From NCBI RefSeq assembly GCF_001981525.1, contig NZ_MPSB01000001.1, positions 124,001 through 188,000 of the forward strand: 64,000 nucleotides of DNA, written 5' to 3'. The translations under genes and the position numbers were made by a program. Source of the DNA: Sphingomonas jeddahensis. GTDB lineage: Bacteria > Pseudomonadota > Alphaproteobacteria > Sphingomonadales > Sphingomonadaceae. Numbering within the stretch: the first letter of the stretch is position 1; every line of letters starts with the position of its first letter. The notes under the pieces are model-generated. The model was not told where the DNA came from. It did no database searches and saw nothing but the letters and a program-made list of their open reading frames with translations. Below, one piece after another: positions 51,257 to 60,053 of the stretch.

Positions 51257-53077
51257 TTAGTCCAGCGTCATGCCCCTCATACAGCCTTCATCGCGCCAAG
51301 CCTTGATCGTGTTGAAGAAAGCGACCGGCCCCTTGCCGTAGCTGGAGAAGCTAGCGGCCTTCGGGCTTAGCTGACCCTCTCCGTTATAATAGCCCGGTGT
51401 GCATTCCTCGAGGAACTTGCGCCGGTCGAGCACGGCGGAAAGGATCTCCTGCGTCCAAGCCTCCTCCGCTTCTTGGGTAGGCTCCACCCGCGACTTTTGC
51501 GACCGCATCGCCTCGCCGATAATGTGCGCGGCATGACCCGCCTGTTCGAGCAACGCGTGCGGATAATTGGCGGTAAAGCCCGACTGGACCACCGAGAAGA
51601 TGAACATGTTGGGGAAGCCGTTGACTGTCATGCCGTGCAGCGTCTTGCCGCCGTCCACCCATTTCTCCTCGAGTGTACGCCCACCAACGCCACGCACGTC
51701 ATAGCCCGCGCGCCGCGCGTAGCTGGTGCCGACCTCGAAGCCGGTGCCGAAGATCAAGCAATCGAGCTTATACTCCTTGCCCGCGACCACCACGCCATTC
51801 TTGGTGATCCTCTCTACGCCCTGACCATTGGTATCGACCAATGTAACGTTGGGGCGGTTGAACGTCGCCAGATAATCGTCATGGAAGCACGGGCGCTTGC
51901 AGAATTGGTTGTACCAGGGCTTGAGCGCGTCGGCGGTCGCCTTGTCCTGCACCACATCATCGACGCGGGCGCGGATCGATTCCATCTTCTGGAAATCGGC
52001 GAGCTGAACCAGATCGTCGGGGTTCTCCACGCCGCTCTTCAGCGCCTTCATGCGCGCGATGATGCCGAGGTTACGAATGATGTCAGTCCAACCGTCGTTG
52101 ACCAGATCCTCGTCCGCCCATCCGCCGGAGACAAGGGTGTTGAAATTTTCCATGCGATGCTGGTGCCAGCCGGGCGTGAGCGACTGCGCCCATTCGCTGT
52201 CGGTCGGGCGATCGCCGCGCACATCGATCGACGAGGGAGTGCGCTGGAAGACGTAGAGCTGCTTCGACGCCGCGCCGAGATGCGGCACGCACTGCACCGC
52301 TGTCGCCCCGGTGCCGATGATGCCGACCACTTTGTCGCCGAGCTTGTCGAGCCCGCCGTTCTGGTCGCCGCCGGTATAGGCATAGTCCCAGCGGCTAGTG
52401 TGGAACGTGTGCCCTTCAAACTCCTCGATGCCAGGGATGCCGGGCAATTTGGGGCGATGCAGCGGGCCGTTCGCCATGACCACGAAGCGCGCCCGGATCG
52501 CGTCGCCGCGGTTGGTGAAGACAGTCCAGCGCCGTGTTTCCTCATCCCAGGCCATGTCGGTGACTTCGGTCTGGAACAGCACGTCGCGATAGAGATCGAA
52601 ACGCTCGGCGATGCGACGGGAATAGGCGCGAATTTCCGGTCCCTGGCTGTATTTGCGTTCGGGAACGAAGCCGGTTTCCTCCAGCAGCGGCAGATAGACG
52701 TAGCTTTCGATATCGCATGCCGCGCCGGGGTAACGGTTCCAATACCACGTGCCGCCGAACTCGCCGCCCTTCTCGATCAGTCGGACATCTTCGATCCCGG
52801 CCTCGCGCAGCTTGGCACCGGCGAGCAGACCGCCGAAGCCGCCACCGATCACCACGACCTCTTTCTCGTCGGTCAGCGGCCCGCGATCGATCGGTGCCTC
52901 GATGTATGGGTCTTCGAGATAATGGGCGAACTTGCCCGCCATTTCGACATATTGCTCGTTGGCGTCGGTGCGCAGGCGCTTGTCGCGTTCCGCCAGGTAC
53001 TTGGCCTTTAGTGCCTGGGGATCGAACGCCAACTTGGCATCGGGCGCATCATGGATCGCCTGCGACTCGAGCGTCAT
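51257..53077 (-). CDS. Baeyer-Villiger-type flavin monooxygenase
   Basis: 606 residues. FAD Rossmann motif GGGFGG (78-83), NADPH motif around GIIGTGATAVQC, and between them the Baeyer-Villiger fingerprint FxGxxxHxxxW at 220-230 (FEGHTFHTSRW). Such enzymes insert oxygen next to a ketone to give esters or lactones. The length and the N-terminal extension of about 70 residues resemble cyclododecanone/phenylacetone-type enzymes. A palindrome 38 bases upstream may be a regulator site. The quinone-oxidoreductase-like gene follows downstream and may handle a related compound. Confidence 0.93.
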   Translation of the reverse strand: MTLESQAIHDAPDAKLAFDPQALKAKYLAERDKRLRTDANEQYVEMAGKFAHYLEDPYIEAPIDRGPLTDEKEVVVIGGGFGGLLAGAKLREAGIEDVRLIEKGGEFGGTWYWNRYPGAACDIESYVYLPLLEETGFVPERKYSQGPEIRAYSRRIAERFDLYRDVLFQTEVTDMAWDEETRRWTVFTNRGDAIRARFVVMANGPLHRPKLPGIPGIEEFEGHTFHTSRWDYAYTGGDQNGGLDKLGDKVVGIIGTGATAVQCVPHLGAASKQLYVFQRTPSSIDVRGDRPTDSEWAQSLTPGWHQHRMENFNTLVSGGWADEDLVNDGWTDIIRNLGIIARMKALKSGVENPDDLVQLADFQKMESIRARVDDVVQDKATADALKPWYNQFCKRPCFHDDYLATFNRPNVTLVDTNGQGVERITKNGVVVAGKEYKLDCLIFGTGFEVGTSYARRAGYDVRGVGGRTLEEKWVDGGKTLHGMTVNGFPNMFIFSVVQSGFTANYPHALLEQAGHAAHIIGEAMRSQKSRVEPTQEAEEAWTQEILSAVLDRRKFLEECTPGYYNGEGQLSPKAASFSSYGKGPVAFFNTIKAWRDEGCMRGMTLD

Positions 53078-53114
53078 CTGCCTCTCCTCGTTCCTGCTTT
53101 TTATTGGAACGCAT

Positions 53115-53128
53115 TATGACTTGTCATA
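53115..53128. promoter_or_regulatory. 14-base inverted repeat upstream of the monooxygenase gene
   Basis: TATGAC-TT-GTCATA, a perfect dyad centred about 45 bases before the start codon, in an AT-richer patch of the gap. Short dyads of this kind are typical TetR- or MarR-type operators. No regulator gene is adjacent. Confidence 0.45.
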
Positions 53129-53156
53129 TGGCGGAGAGAAAGCGAAAGTTACGGCG

Positions 53157-53912
53157 TCAGCGTTCCAGCCGACCGTCTCCGATCGCGCTTGCTTCGAAGG
53201 TGAATAGCGTCTCCGGATCAGGCGCGTCGATCCGGCCGGCGATCTCCTTCGGCGCGAGTTCACGCAACAGGTGGCGGATCATCGCGCGGCGTGCGCGCCT
53301 TTTGTGGTCGCCGCGGACGCAAGTCCACAGAGCCGCGGGCGTGCTGGTGCGGGTCAGCATCGTATCGCGCGCCACAGTGTAATCGTCCCACTTGTCCTGA
53401 GCCACCGCATCGAGCGGCGAGATCTTCAACGCCTTCAAGGGATCCGTGCGGCGCGACTCGAGCCGTGCTGCCTGCTCCTCGCGCGAGATGTCGAGCCACA
53501 GCTTCACTAGCCGGATGCCGTCACCGATCAGCATCGCCTCGAAGCCCGGCACGTCGGCGAGGAAACGTTCTTGCTCCTCCGCGCTGGAGAAGCCGTTCAC
53601 CACCTCAACGCCGGCGCGATTGTACCAGCTGCGGTTGAAGATCACGAGTTCGCCCGCGGCGGGCAGGTGAGTCACGTAGCGCTGGAAGTACCATTGCGAG
53701 CGTTCCCGGTCGGTCGGCTTCGGAAGCGCGACCACGCGGGTCTGGCGCACCGCTAGATGCCGCGTGATCGTGCGGATCGCGCCATCCTTGCCGGCCGTAT
53801 CACGCCCTTCGAGCACGACGACCGCGCGAGCGCCGCTGTCCGCTGCCCATTGCTGGTAGCGGACGAGGGCGAGCTGAAGTTCTCGATCTTCACGCTCATG
53901 ATCGTCTTTCAC
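53157..53912 (-). CDS. ppk2: Polyphosphate kinase 2
   Basis: 251 residues from GTG 53912. A single-domain PPK2 that moves phosphate between polyphosphate and nucleoside phosphates. Walker A is GRDTAGKDG (36-44) and the Walker B/lid region is IFNRSWYNRAGVE (91-103). The one-domain layout fits class I (NDP phosphorylation) or class II; the sequence alone does not decide. The GTG lies five bases after the thiolase stop, so the two genes are probably co-transcribed. Confidence 0.92.
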   Translation of the reverse strand: MKDDHEREDRELQLALVRYQQWAADSGARAVVVLEGRDTAGKDGAIRTITRHLAVRQTRVVALPKPTDRERSQWYFQRYVTHLPAAGELVIFNRSWYNRAGVEVVNGFSSAEEQERFLADVPGFEAMLIGDGIRLVKLWLDISREEQAARLESRRTDPLKALKISPLDAVAQDKWDDYTVARDTMLTRTSTPAALWTCVRGDHKRRARRAMIRHLLRELAPKEIAGRIDAPDPETLFTFEASAIGDGRLER

Positions 53913-53917
53913 GGGGT

Positions 53918-55102
53918 TCAGACCAGCTCGACGGCAACGGCGGTGGCTTCGCCGCCGCCGATGCAAAGGCTTGCAATACCACGCTTTTTGCCGTGATGCT
54001 TGAGCGCGGCGATCAGAGTGGTGATGATCCGCGCGCCCGAGGCGCCGATCGGGTGGCCGAGCGCGGTTGCGCCGCCGTGGACGTTGATCTTGTCATGCGG
54101 AATGCCGAGATCGCGCATCGCGAACATCGCGACGCAGGCGAACGCCTCGTTGATCTCGAACAGATCGACATCGTCGATCGACCAGCCCGCCTTTTCGAGC
54201 AGTTTCTCAATCGCACCGACGGGAGCGGTGGTGAAGGCGGCGGGTTCCTGTGCGTGCGCGGAATGCGCGACGATCCGGGCGACCGGCTTTTGCCCCTTTG
54301 CTTCGGCAATGCTTGCTTTGGTCAGCACCAGCGCGGCGGCGCCATCGGAAATCGAGGAGCTGGTCGCGGCAGTGATCGTGCCGTCCTTCGCGAAGGCGGG
54401 CTTCAGCGTCGGGATCTTGTCCGGCATGCCGCGACCGGGTGCTTCGTCGGTGTCGACCACCACCTCGCCCTTTCGGGTCGCGACGGTCACCGGGACGATT
54501 TCCTCCACAAAAGCGCCCGACTTGATCGCTTGCTGCGCGCGGCGCAGCGACTCGATCGAATAATCATCCTGCGCCTGGCGGGTCAGCTGATATTCGTTGG
54601 CGGTATCCTGCGCGAACGTGCCCATCGCACGGCCCACTTCATAGGCATCCTCAAGCCCGTCGAGGAACATGTGGTCATAGGCCGTATCGTGGCCGATGCG
54701 CGCGCCCGAGCGGTGCTTCTTGAGGATGTACGGGGCGTTGGTCATGCTCTCCATGCCGCCCGCGACGATCAGGTCGGCGGAGCCGGCGGCAATCGCCTCG
54801 GCGCCCATGATCACCGTCTGCATGCCCGATCCGCAGACCTTGTTGACCGTCGTCGCCTGCACCGACTTGGGCAGCCCGGCCTTGATCGCCGCCTGACGCG
54901 CCGGCGCCTGGCCGAGCCCGGCGGGGAGCACGCAGCCCATGTAGATGCGCTCGACATCAGCGCCGTCCACACCGGCGCGTTCGACCGCAGCTTTCACCGC
55001 CGTGGCGCCGAGGTCAGTCGCGGAAACATCGGCGAGCGCGCCCTGCATGCCGCCCATCGGCGTGCGGGCATAGGAAAGAATGACGACGGGGTCGGTGGCC
55101 AT
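53918..55102 (-). CDS. Acetyl-CoA acetyltransferase (thiolase)
   Basis: 394 residues from ATG 55102. Catalytic cysteine Cys90 (NKVCGSGMQ), the GHP histidine in GGATALGHPIGASGAR, and the second cysteine in CIGGGEA are present. It condenses two acetyl-CoA to acetoacetyl-CoA, or runs in reverse in degradation. Thiolase next to a polyphosphate-using kinase suggests storage metabolism, but no phaB or phaC is nearby. A 34-codon upstream open frame lacks homology. Confidence 0.95.
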   Translation of the reverse strand: MATDPVVILSYARTPMGGMQGALADVSATDLGATAVKAAVERAGVDGADVERIYMGCVLPAGLGQAPARQAAIKAGLPKSVQATTVNKVCGSGMQTVIMGAEAIAAGSADLIVAGGMESMTNAPYILKKHRSGARIGHDTAYDHMFLDGLEDAYEVGRAMGTFAQDTANEYQLTRQAQDDYSIESLRRAQQAIKSGAFVEEIVPVTVATRKGEVVVDTDEAPGRGMPDKIPTLKPAFAKDGTITAATSSSISDGAAALVLTKASIAEAKGQKPVARIVAHSAHAQEPAAFTTAPVGAIEKLLEKAGWSIDDVDLFEINEAFACVAMFAMRDLGIPHDKINVHGGATALGHPIGASGARIITTLIAALKHHGKKRGIASLCIGGGEATAVAVELV

Positions 55103-55194
55103 GGAAATGCTGCTCCGCGGAAGAAATCTTATTGATGACGATCTAGTCACGAAGTTTCGCGAATACAAAGGGTCGCGGATTGCGTTAGGCGGCG

Positions 55195-55446
55195 ATGGAC
55201 TCACTCATCGACGTGCTCAAATGGGCGGCTTCGATCAGCGGCATGATTGCCGCTTTCATGGTTTCGCTGGACCTCGGCCGCCGAGTGACTGGCTGGGGCT
55301 TCGTACTATTCGTCGGATCATCGATCTGCTGGATCAGCGGCGCGGCGATGACGGGCGATTGGGCGCTTGGAACCCAGAACGTCGTCCTGTTCGGGATCAA
55401 CCTGTTCGGCGTGTATCGATATCTGATACGAAAGAAGGGTGTCTGA
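55195..55446 (+). CDS. Small two-helix membrane protein of unknown function
   Basis: 83 residues. Hydrophobic segments at about 12-26 and 34-52, and a weaker one at about 60-75, end in a basic tail (YRYLIRKKGV). I do not recognise the family. Its stop lies eight bases inside the prepilin peptidase gene (GTG 55439), so the two are translated together. It diverges from the thiolase gene. Confidence 0.7.
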   Translation: MDSLIDVLKWAASISGMIAAFMVSLDLGRRVTGWGFVLFVGSSICWISGAAMTGDWALGTQNVVLFGINLFGVYRYLIRKKGV

Positions 55447-56188
55447 CCTTTTCTGGCCAATCGCGCTCGGGTTCCTTGGTGCGATCCTCGGCAGCTTCCT
55501 TGCGACAGTTGCAATCCGTTGGCCGGCCGGCCGCTCCTCGGTTGCCGGGCGATCGATGTGCGACAATTGCGGTGCGCCGATCCGCGCGGGTGACCTGATT
55601 CCGCTGGCTTCCGCCCTGCTGCTGCGCGGCAGGGCACGTTGCTGCGGTGTGCCGATCGCGCCGTTGCACGGGCAGGTGGAAGCGGCCTGTGCGCTGGTGG
55701 GGCTTGCCGCGGGTGTGGTGTTGCCTGAGCCCGCCGGGATCGTCGTGGCGGCGTTCGGCTGGTTGCTGGTGCTGGTCGCTACGCTGGATGCGACCGAGAT
55801 GTGGATTCCGGACCCGCTCGTCGCCATTCTTGCCATCGGCGGCGTGCTGGCAGCGCTGGTGCTGCCGCCGCCGCTTACCGAGCGGTTGATCGGCGGGGCG
55901 GCAGGTTTCGGATCCTTGTGGCTGATTGGCTTCGCCTACCACCGCCTGCGCGGGCAGGAGGGGCTGGGCGGGGCCGATCCCAAGCTGTTCGGGGCGATCG
56001 GCCTGTGGCTCGGGTGGCGGATGCTGCCGCCCGTGCTGCTGATCGCGGCGCTCGTGGGGCTGGGGATCGTGGCGTGGCGGCTGACGACAGGCCGGGCGGT
56101 GGCGCGTGACGATGCCGCGCCGTTCGGGACGTATCTTGCCGTCGCGGCTTACCCGGCGCTGCTGCTCATGGTAGAGTTCGGATCATGA
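55439..56188 (+). CDS. Prepilin peptidase, A24 family
   Basis: 249 residues from GTG 55439. A polytopic inner-membrane aspartic peptidase that cleaves type IV prepilin-like leaders. The catalytic aspartates are in DATEMWIPD and GLGGADPKLFG. The N-terminal zinc/methylation domain has CDNC, but the partner motif reads ARCC instead of CxxC, so only three of the four usual ligands are in position. No other pilus or secretion genes are in this window, so its substrates lie elsewhere. Confidence 0.9.
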   Translation: MSDLFWPIALGFLGAILGSFLATVAIRWPAGRSSVAGRSMCDNCGAPIRAGDLIPLASALLLRGRARCCGVPIAPLHGQVEAACALVGLAAGVVLPEPAGIVVAAFGWLLVLVATLDATEMWIPDPLVAILAIGGVLAALVLPPPLTERLIGGAAGFGSLWLIGFAYHRLRGQEGLGGADPKLFGAIGLWLGWRMLPPVLLIAALVGLGIVAWRLTTGRAVARDDAAPFGTYLAVAAYPALLLMVEFGS

Positions 56189-56619
56189 TCGCGTTGCTTC
56201 TCGCCCTGGCGGCCGCGGATCCGCCCAAACCGCCGGAGTCGATCGATGGCCTGCCGATCGGCGGCCTCGAGCGCCAGTCGATGCCCGGGCAAGGGTGCGC
56301 GGCCTATCTGTTCAGCGCCGGCAAGTCGCGCACGTTTGTGGCGATGGCGAGCGCCGCACCGGGCACGTTGCGGATCGCGGTGGACGGCAAACCAGGCGAT
56401 TACGCGCGCGGATCGCAGACCGGAAGCGTCGGCTATGGCTTTGGCGCGACGACCGAATATCGCGGCGGCGATGTCACCGCGACGCTCGACATGACGGTGC
56501 AGACGCGCAAGGACCTGTCACAAGGGGCAGTGGTGGAACGTGGAACGCTGCGTATCGACCGGACGGGGAAGGATACGATCGTGCTGCCGGTGGCGGGGCT
56601 GATCGGGTGTGCGGCGTGA
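56185..56619 (+). CDS. Exported protein of unknown function
   Basis: 144 residues. A very short signal sequence (MIALLLALAAADPP) is followed by a small beta-rich domain with two cysteines (about 38 and near the C-terminus), which could form a disulfide. It overlaps the prepilin peptidase stop by four bases (ATGA). No family recognised; a periplasmic location is inferred. Confidence 0.65.
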   Translation: MIALLLALAAADPPKPPESIDGLPIGGLERQSMPGQGCAAYLFSAGKSRTFVAMASAAPGTLRIAVDGKPGDYARGSQTGSVGYGFGATTEYRGGDVTATLDMTVQTRKDLSQGAVVERGTLRIDRTGKDTIVLPVAGLIGCAA

Positions 56620-56638
56620 TAGCCGTTCGCTTTCTGTC

Positions 56639-56719
56639 TGGCCGAGCTTGACCCGGAGACCAGTTTTTTCTCGCTGATGACGAAATAACGGGCCCCCGGG
56701 ATCAAGTCCGGGGTGACGA
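56639..56719. repeat. Degenerate GTCACCCCGG/CCGGGGTGAC repeat
   Basis: The right arm GGGCCCCCGGGATCAAGTCC with GGGGTGACGA is clear. The left half (GGCCGAGCTTGACCCGGAGACC) appears decayed. It fills the gap before the aldehyde dehydrogenase gene. Confidence 0.7.
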
Positions 56720-56774
56720 GATGACAGAGACGAGGACCAACTCGCGCGGAAAGAAAAAACAAGGGAGAGGATCG

Positions 56775-58184
56775 ATGAAGGACTTACTGGCTGCCCAGCG
56801 CGAGAGCTTCATGGCCGCGCTCCCTGAACCATTGTCAGTGCGCAAGGATCGGCTGAAGCGCGCCGCCGCAATGGTCCGCGACCATGCCGATCGCTTCTGC
56901 GACGCGCTGAGCGAGGATTTCGGCCACCGCAGCCGCGAGCAATCGATGATCACCGATATCGGCGGCTCCGTCTCGCCGATCGAGCATGCGCTGAAGAACC
57001 TGGAGAAATGGGCCAAGCCGGAGAAGCGGGGCGTTCAGTTTCCGCTCGGCCTGCTGGGTGCCAAGGCGTGGGTGGAATATCAGCCCAAGGGCGTGATCGG
57101 GGTGATCGCGCCGTGGAACTTCCCGGTGAACCTGGTCATGTCGCCGCTCGCCGGCGTGTTGGCCGCGGGCAATCGCGCAATGGTGAAGACGAGCGAATAT
57201 ACGCCCGTCACCGCCGCCTTGTTCGAGGAAATCGTCGGGCGGTATTTCGATCCGACCGAGCTCACCTTTGTCTCAGGCGGGCCGGACGTGGGCAAGGCGT
57301 TCGCCGAGCTGCCGTTCGATCACCTGCTGTTCACCGGCGCGACCGGGATCGGGCGCCACATCCTGCATGCCGCGGCGGACAATCTGACGCCGGTCACGCT
57401 GGAGCTCGGCGGCAAATCGCCGGTGATCGTCGGCAAGGGCGCCGATATGAAGCAGGTCAGCGAACGAGTGGCAGTCGGCAAGATGCTGAACGCGGGGCAG
57501 ATCTGTCTCGCGCCCGACTATGTGCTGGTGCCGTCCGAGCAGGAAGGCGCGGTGGTCGAAGGGCTGAAGAGCGCGGCAAGTGCGATGTACCCGACGCTCC
57601 TGTCCAATCCGGATTATACCAGCGTCATCAACGATCGGCATTTCCAGCGCTTGAACGACTGGATTGCCGATGCGCGCGACAAGGGCGCGACGGTGGAGGT
57701 GGTCAATCCCGCCAACGAGGATTTCGGCAGCACCAACAGCCGCAAGATGCCGCTGCACATCGTGCGTGATGTAACAGACGACATGACGCTGATGCAGGAG
57801 GAAATTTTCGGCCCCGTCCTGCCCGTGCGCCGTTATGACGGGATCGAGAGCGCGATCGCGGAAGTGAACCGGCGTGACCGACCGCTAGGGCTTTATTATT
57901 TCGGTGGCGATGAGGGTGAGCGTCGGCGGGTGCTGGACCGGACGATTTCGGGCGGTGTGACGCTGGACGACGTGGTGTTCCACGTGTCGATGGAGGATCT
58001 GCCATTCGGCGGCGTCGGGCCATCGGGCATGGGATCATATCATGGGCTCGACGGCTTCCGCACCTTCAGCCACGCCAAGGCGATCTACAAGCAATCGAAA
58101 CTGGATGTGGCGAAGATCGCCGGGTTGAAGCCGCCCTATGGCGCCGCGACCCGCAAGGCAGTGGCGCGGCAGATCAGCGGGTAA
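56775..58184 (+). CDS. Aldehyde dehydrogenase, coniferyl-aldehyde type
   Basis: 469 residues from ATG 56775 with SD GGGAGAGG. An NAD(P)-dependent ALDH: IAPWNFPVNLVMSPL oxyanion Asn region, LELGGKSP general-base Glu, and catalytic Cys in GQICLAPDYV. The short length and the N-terminal AQRESFMAALPEPLSVRKDRL match coniferyl aldehyde dehydrogenases, which oxidise lignin-type aldehydes, though many act on other medium aldehydes. A single gene before the DUF465 pair. Confidence 0.94.
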   Translation: MKDLLAAQRESFMAALPEPLSVRKDRLKRAAAMVRDHADRFCDALSEDFGHRSREQSMITDIGGSVSPIEHALKNLEKWAKPEKRGVQFPLGLLGAKAWVEYQPKGVIGVIAPWNFPVNLVMSPLAGVLAAGNRAMVKTSEYTPVTAALFEEIVGRYFDPTELTFVSGGPDVGKAFAELPFDHLLFTGATGIGRHILHAAADNLTPVTLELGGKSPVIVGKGADMKQVSERVAVGKMLNAGQICLAPDYVLVPSEQEGAVVEGLKSAASAMYPTLLSNPDYTSVINDRHFQRLNDWIADARDKGATVEVVNPANEDFGSTNSRKMPLHIVRDVTDDMTLMQEEIFGPVLPVRRYDGIESAIAEVNRRDRPLGLYYFGGDEGERRRVLDRTISGGVTLDDVVFHVSMEDLPFGGVGPSGMGSYHGLDGFRTFSHAKAIYKQSKLDVAKIAGLKPPYGAATRKAVARQISG

Positions 58185-58196
58185 TCAATCGGGCGC

Positions 58197-58223
58197 GGCG
58201 CGGGGGAAGCGATCCCCCGTGCC
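58197..58223. terminator. Hairpin between convergent aldehyde dehydrogenase and DUF465 genes
   Basis: GGCGCGGGGG (58197-58206) pairs with CCCCCGTGCC (58214-58223), ten pairs with one G-U, loop of 7. No T-run follows on either side, so it is a possible but not typical bidirectional terminator. Confidence 0.5.
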
Positions 58224-58247
58224 GAACCCAGTCAGTTCGTGCAGTGA

Positions 58248-58403
58248 TCAGTGCGCTGAGATTTCTTCCTTCAGACGCAGCTTCTGCTTCTTGAGCTCCG
58301 CAATCAGCATGGTATCGGGCATTGGCCGATGCCGTTCGTCGTCGATGCGCTGATCGAGCGTGGCATGCTTGGCCTCCAGAGCCGAACGATGCGCGGTCTG
58401 CAT
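58248..58403 (-). CDS. DUF465 (YdcH-like) protein
   Basis: 51 residues from ATG 58403, with SD AAGGAGG nine bases upstream; the in-frame start 19 codons earlier is less likely. A helical hairpin with the family layout: ALEAKHATLDQRIDDE, then a proline turn, then LKKQKLRLKEEI. Function unknown. It faces a second DUF465 gene across 186 bases and converges on the aldehyde dehydrogenase gene. Confidence 0.85.
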   Translation of the reverse strand: MQTAHRSALEAKHATLDQRIDDERHRPMPDTMLIAELKKQKLRLKEEISAH

Positions 58404-58592
58404 ATCAGGAACCTCCTTGCTTGCTTGACGGGACTCAGGAGTAGAACACTGATCGGCCAAAATGTCTCACGCGAAAGTGGTTAAGTTGCGCCGGGCTGCG
58501 CGGCATCCGCGATGTCACGCAGTTGTAACGAGTTTCTGCAGCGCAAGTCACACGCCTTCTGCTAAGGGGACCGCGAAACGGAGGGCGACTTG

Positions 58593-58784
58593 GTGGACGA
58601 TGGCGAGCTCATCACGCGATTGGGCGCGCTCCGGCTGGAGCATCGCGATCTCGACGCGGCGATTGTGGCATTATCCGCCGGGAGCGATCAGCTGCAGCTT
58701 GCGCGGTTGAAGAAGCGCAAGCTGCGGCTGCGCGATGAGATCAGCGCGATCGAGGATCAGCTCATCCCCGACATCATTGCATGA
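58593..58784 (+). CDS. DUF465 (YdcH-like) protein, second copy
   Basis: 63 residues from GTG 58593 (TTG 58590 adds one). SD GGAGGG is eight bases upstream of the GTG. Same helical-hairpin plan: GALRLEHRDLDAAIVAL, a loop, then LKKRKLRLRDEISAIEDQL. It shares the core (K-x2-K-x-RL-(K/R)-(E/D)-EI) with the divergent copy, so the two are paralogues. Probable start of a small unit with the RcdA-like gene 81 bases downstream. Confidence 0.82.
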   Translation: MDDGELITRLGALRLEHRDLDAAIVALSAGSDQLQLARLKKRKLRLRDEISAIEDQLIPDIIA

Positions 58785-58865
58785 GTATCGCTTTGGGACG
58801 GATCACGCCAAGGTGGTCGGTTCCGGCCTGTCGCAATCGCCCATCGACGATGTAACGGTTGCGGC

Positions 58866-59327
58866 ATGCACGGGGGCACGCAGGAATCGCCGATCCATCG
58901 GCGGCTGATCGACACTCTATATGTCGAGGCGATGGTGCTCGCCGACGATGCGCGGAGCTATTTCGACGATGGCGGTCGCGAGGAGCGCGAAGCACTGGCG
59001 CCGATGGCGCGCGTGACGTTCAGCTGCGAATCGCTGAAGGTAACCACGCGGCTGATGCACGTCATCGCCTGGCTGCTGACCCAAAGGGCCGTGCTGGCTG
59101 GTGAGCTGCGGGCGCGCGACGCGCTTGACGCATCGCGGCGGCTGGGCGATTCGCCGGCGACGACGGGCGAGACCGTGGCGGAACTGCCGCCGCAGGCGCA
59201 GGCGCTGGTGGCGTCGAGCATGGATCTGCATCGTCGCGTCGCGCGGCTGGACGCGGCTCAGGAGGCCGGGCTTCCCGACGAAAGCCCGGCGCGGCAGATG
59301 TTCCAGCGGCTGGCGACGGCGTTCTGA
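58866..59327 (+). CDS. DUF1465 family protein, RcdA-like
   Basis: 153 residues, mostly helical, with the family segment TFSCESLKVTTRLMHVIAWLLTQRA. DUF1465 is the family of Caulobacter RcdA, an adaptor that brings substrates to the ClpXP protease at cell-cycle transitions. Whether this protein does so in sphingomonads is unknown; an equivalent role in protein turnover is an inference. Length is close to RcdA (about 160). Confidence 0.82.
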   Translation: MHGGTQESPIHRRLIDTLYVEAMVLADDARSYFDDGGREEREALAPMARVTFSCESLKVTTRLMHVIAWLLTQRAVLAGELRARDALDASRRLGDSPATTGETVAELPPQAQALVASSMDLHRRVARLDAAQEAGLPDESPARQMFQRLATAF

Positions 59328-59340
59328 AACCGCGGGAGGC

Positions 59341-60051
59341 TCAGCCTTCCACCCGCTCCCAGTGACCGGCCTCGAACCCGCCGACCGCCAGAGCGGCGAC
59401 GCGCGCGGCGACCACTTCCGGCGGCTTCACCGATGCGGGATCCTCGCCGGGATAAGCGCGGGCGCGCATCTTGGTACGAGTGGCGCCGGGATCGATGATG
59501 GCGGTGCGCACGCGACTGATCTCCGCCATTTCATCGCCATAGGCGCCGAGCAGCGTCTCGAATGCGGCCTTGGACGCGCCATAGGCACCCCAGTAAGCGC
59601 GTGGCTTGCGGCCGACGGAGGAGGTGATGCCGATCACCTTTCCGGCATCCGAACGGCGCAGCATCGGATCGAACGCCTGGATCAACGCCACCTGCGCGGA
59701 GACGTTGAGCGTCAGCACCGTGGCGAGCTCCTTGGTGTCGATCGCGGGCACGGCGGCGAGGGTGCCGAGGGTGCCTGCGTTGAGCACCAGCACGTCGAGC
59801 GCCTGCCAGCGTTCAGCGATCGCCGTGGCGAGACGGGCGATCGAATCGTTCTCGGTCAGGTCGAGCGGGGCGATGGTCGCGGAGCCGCCGGCGTCGAAGA
59901 TCGTTTCTTCGACCTCCTCCAGCGCCTTGCCGGTGCGGGCGGTGAGCACGACGTGTGCGCCTTGCGCGGCAAGCGCGATTGCGGTGGCAGCGCCGATGCC
60001 GCGGCTCGCGCCAGTGATGAGGGCGAGCTTGTTGTCGAGAGGTTTGTTCAA
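59341..60051 (-). CDS. Short-chain dehydrogenase/reductase
   Basis: 236 residues. NAD(P) motif TGASRGIG (13-20), NNAG-like LNAGTLG at 90, and the catalytic Ser144/145-Tyr157-Lys161 set (ITSSVG, YGASK). The substrate is unknown. The only in-frame start before the motif is TTG 60051, two bases from a dispersed repeat that runs up to 60144, so the original leader may have been altered. It lies downstream of purF on the same strand. Confidence 0.9.
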   Translation of the reverse strand: MNKPLDNKLALITGASRGIGAATAIALAAQGAHVVLTARTGKALEEVEETIFDAGGSATIAPLDLTENDSIARLATAIAERWQALDVLVLNAGTLGTLAAVPAIDTKELATVLTLNVSAQVALIQAFDPMLRRSDAGKVIGITSSVGRKPRAYWGAYGASKAAFETLLGAYGDEMAEISRVRTAIIDPGATRTKMRARAYPGEDPASVKPPEVVAARVAALAVGGFEAGHWERVEG

Positions 60052-60053
60052 TT

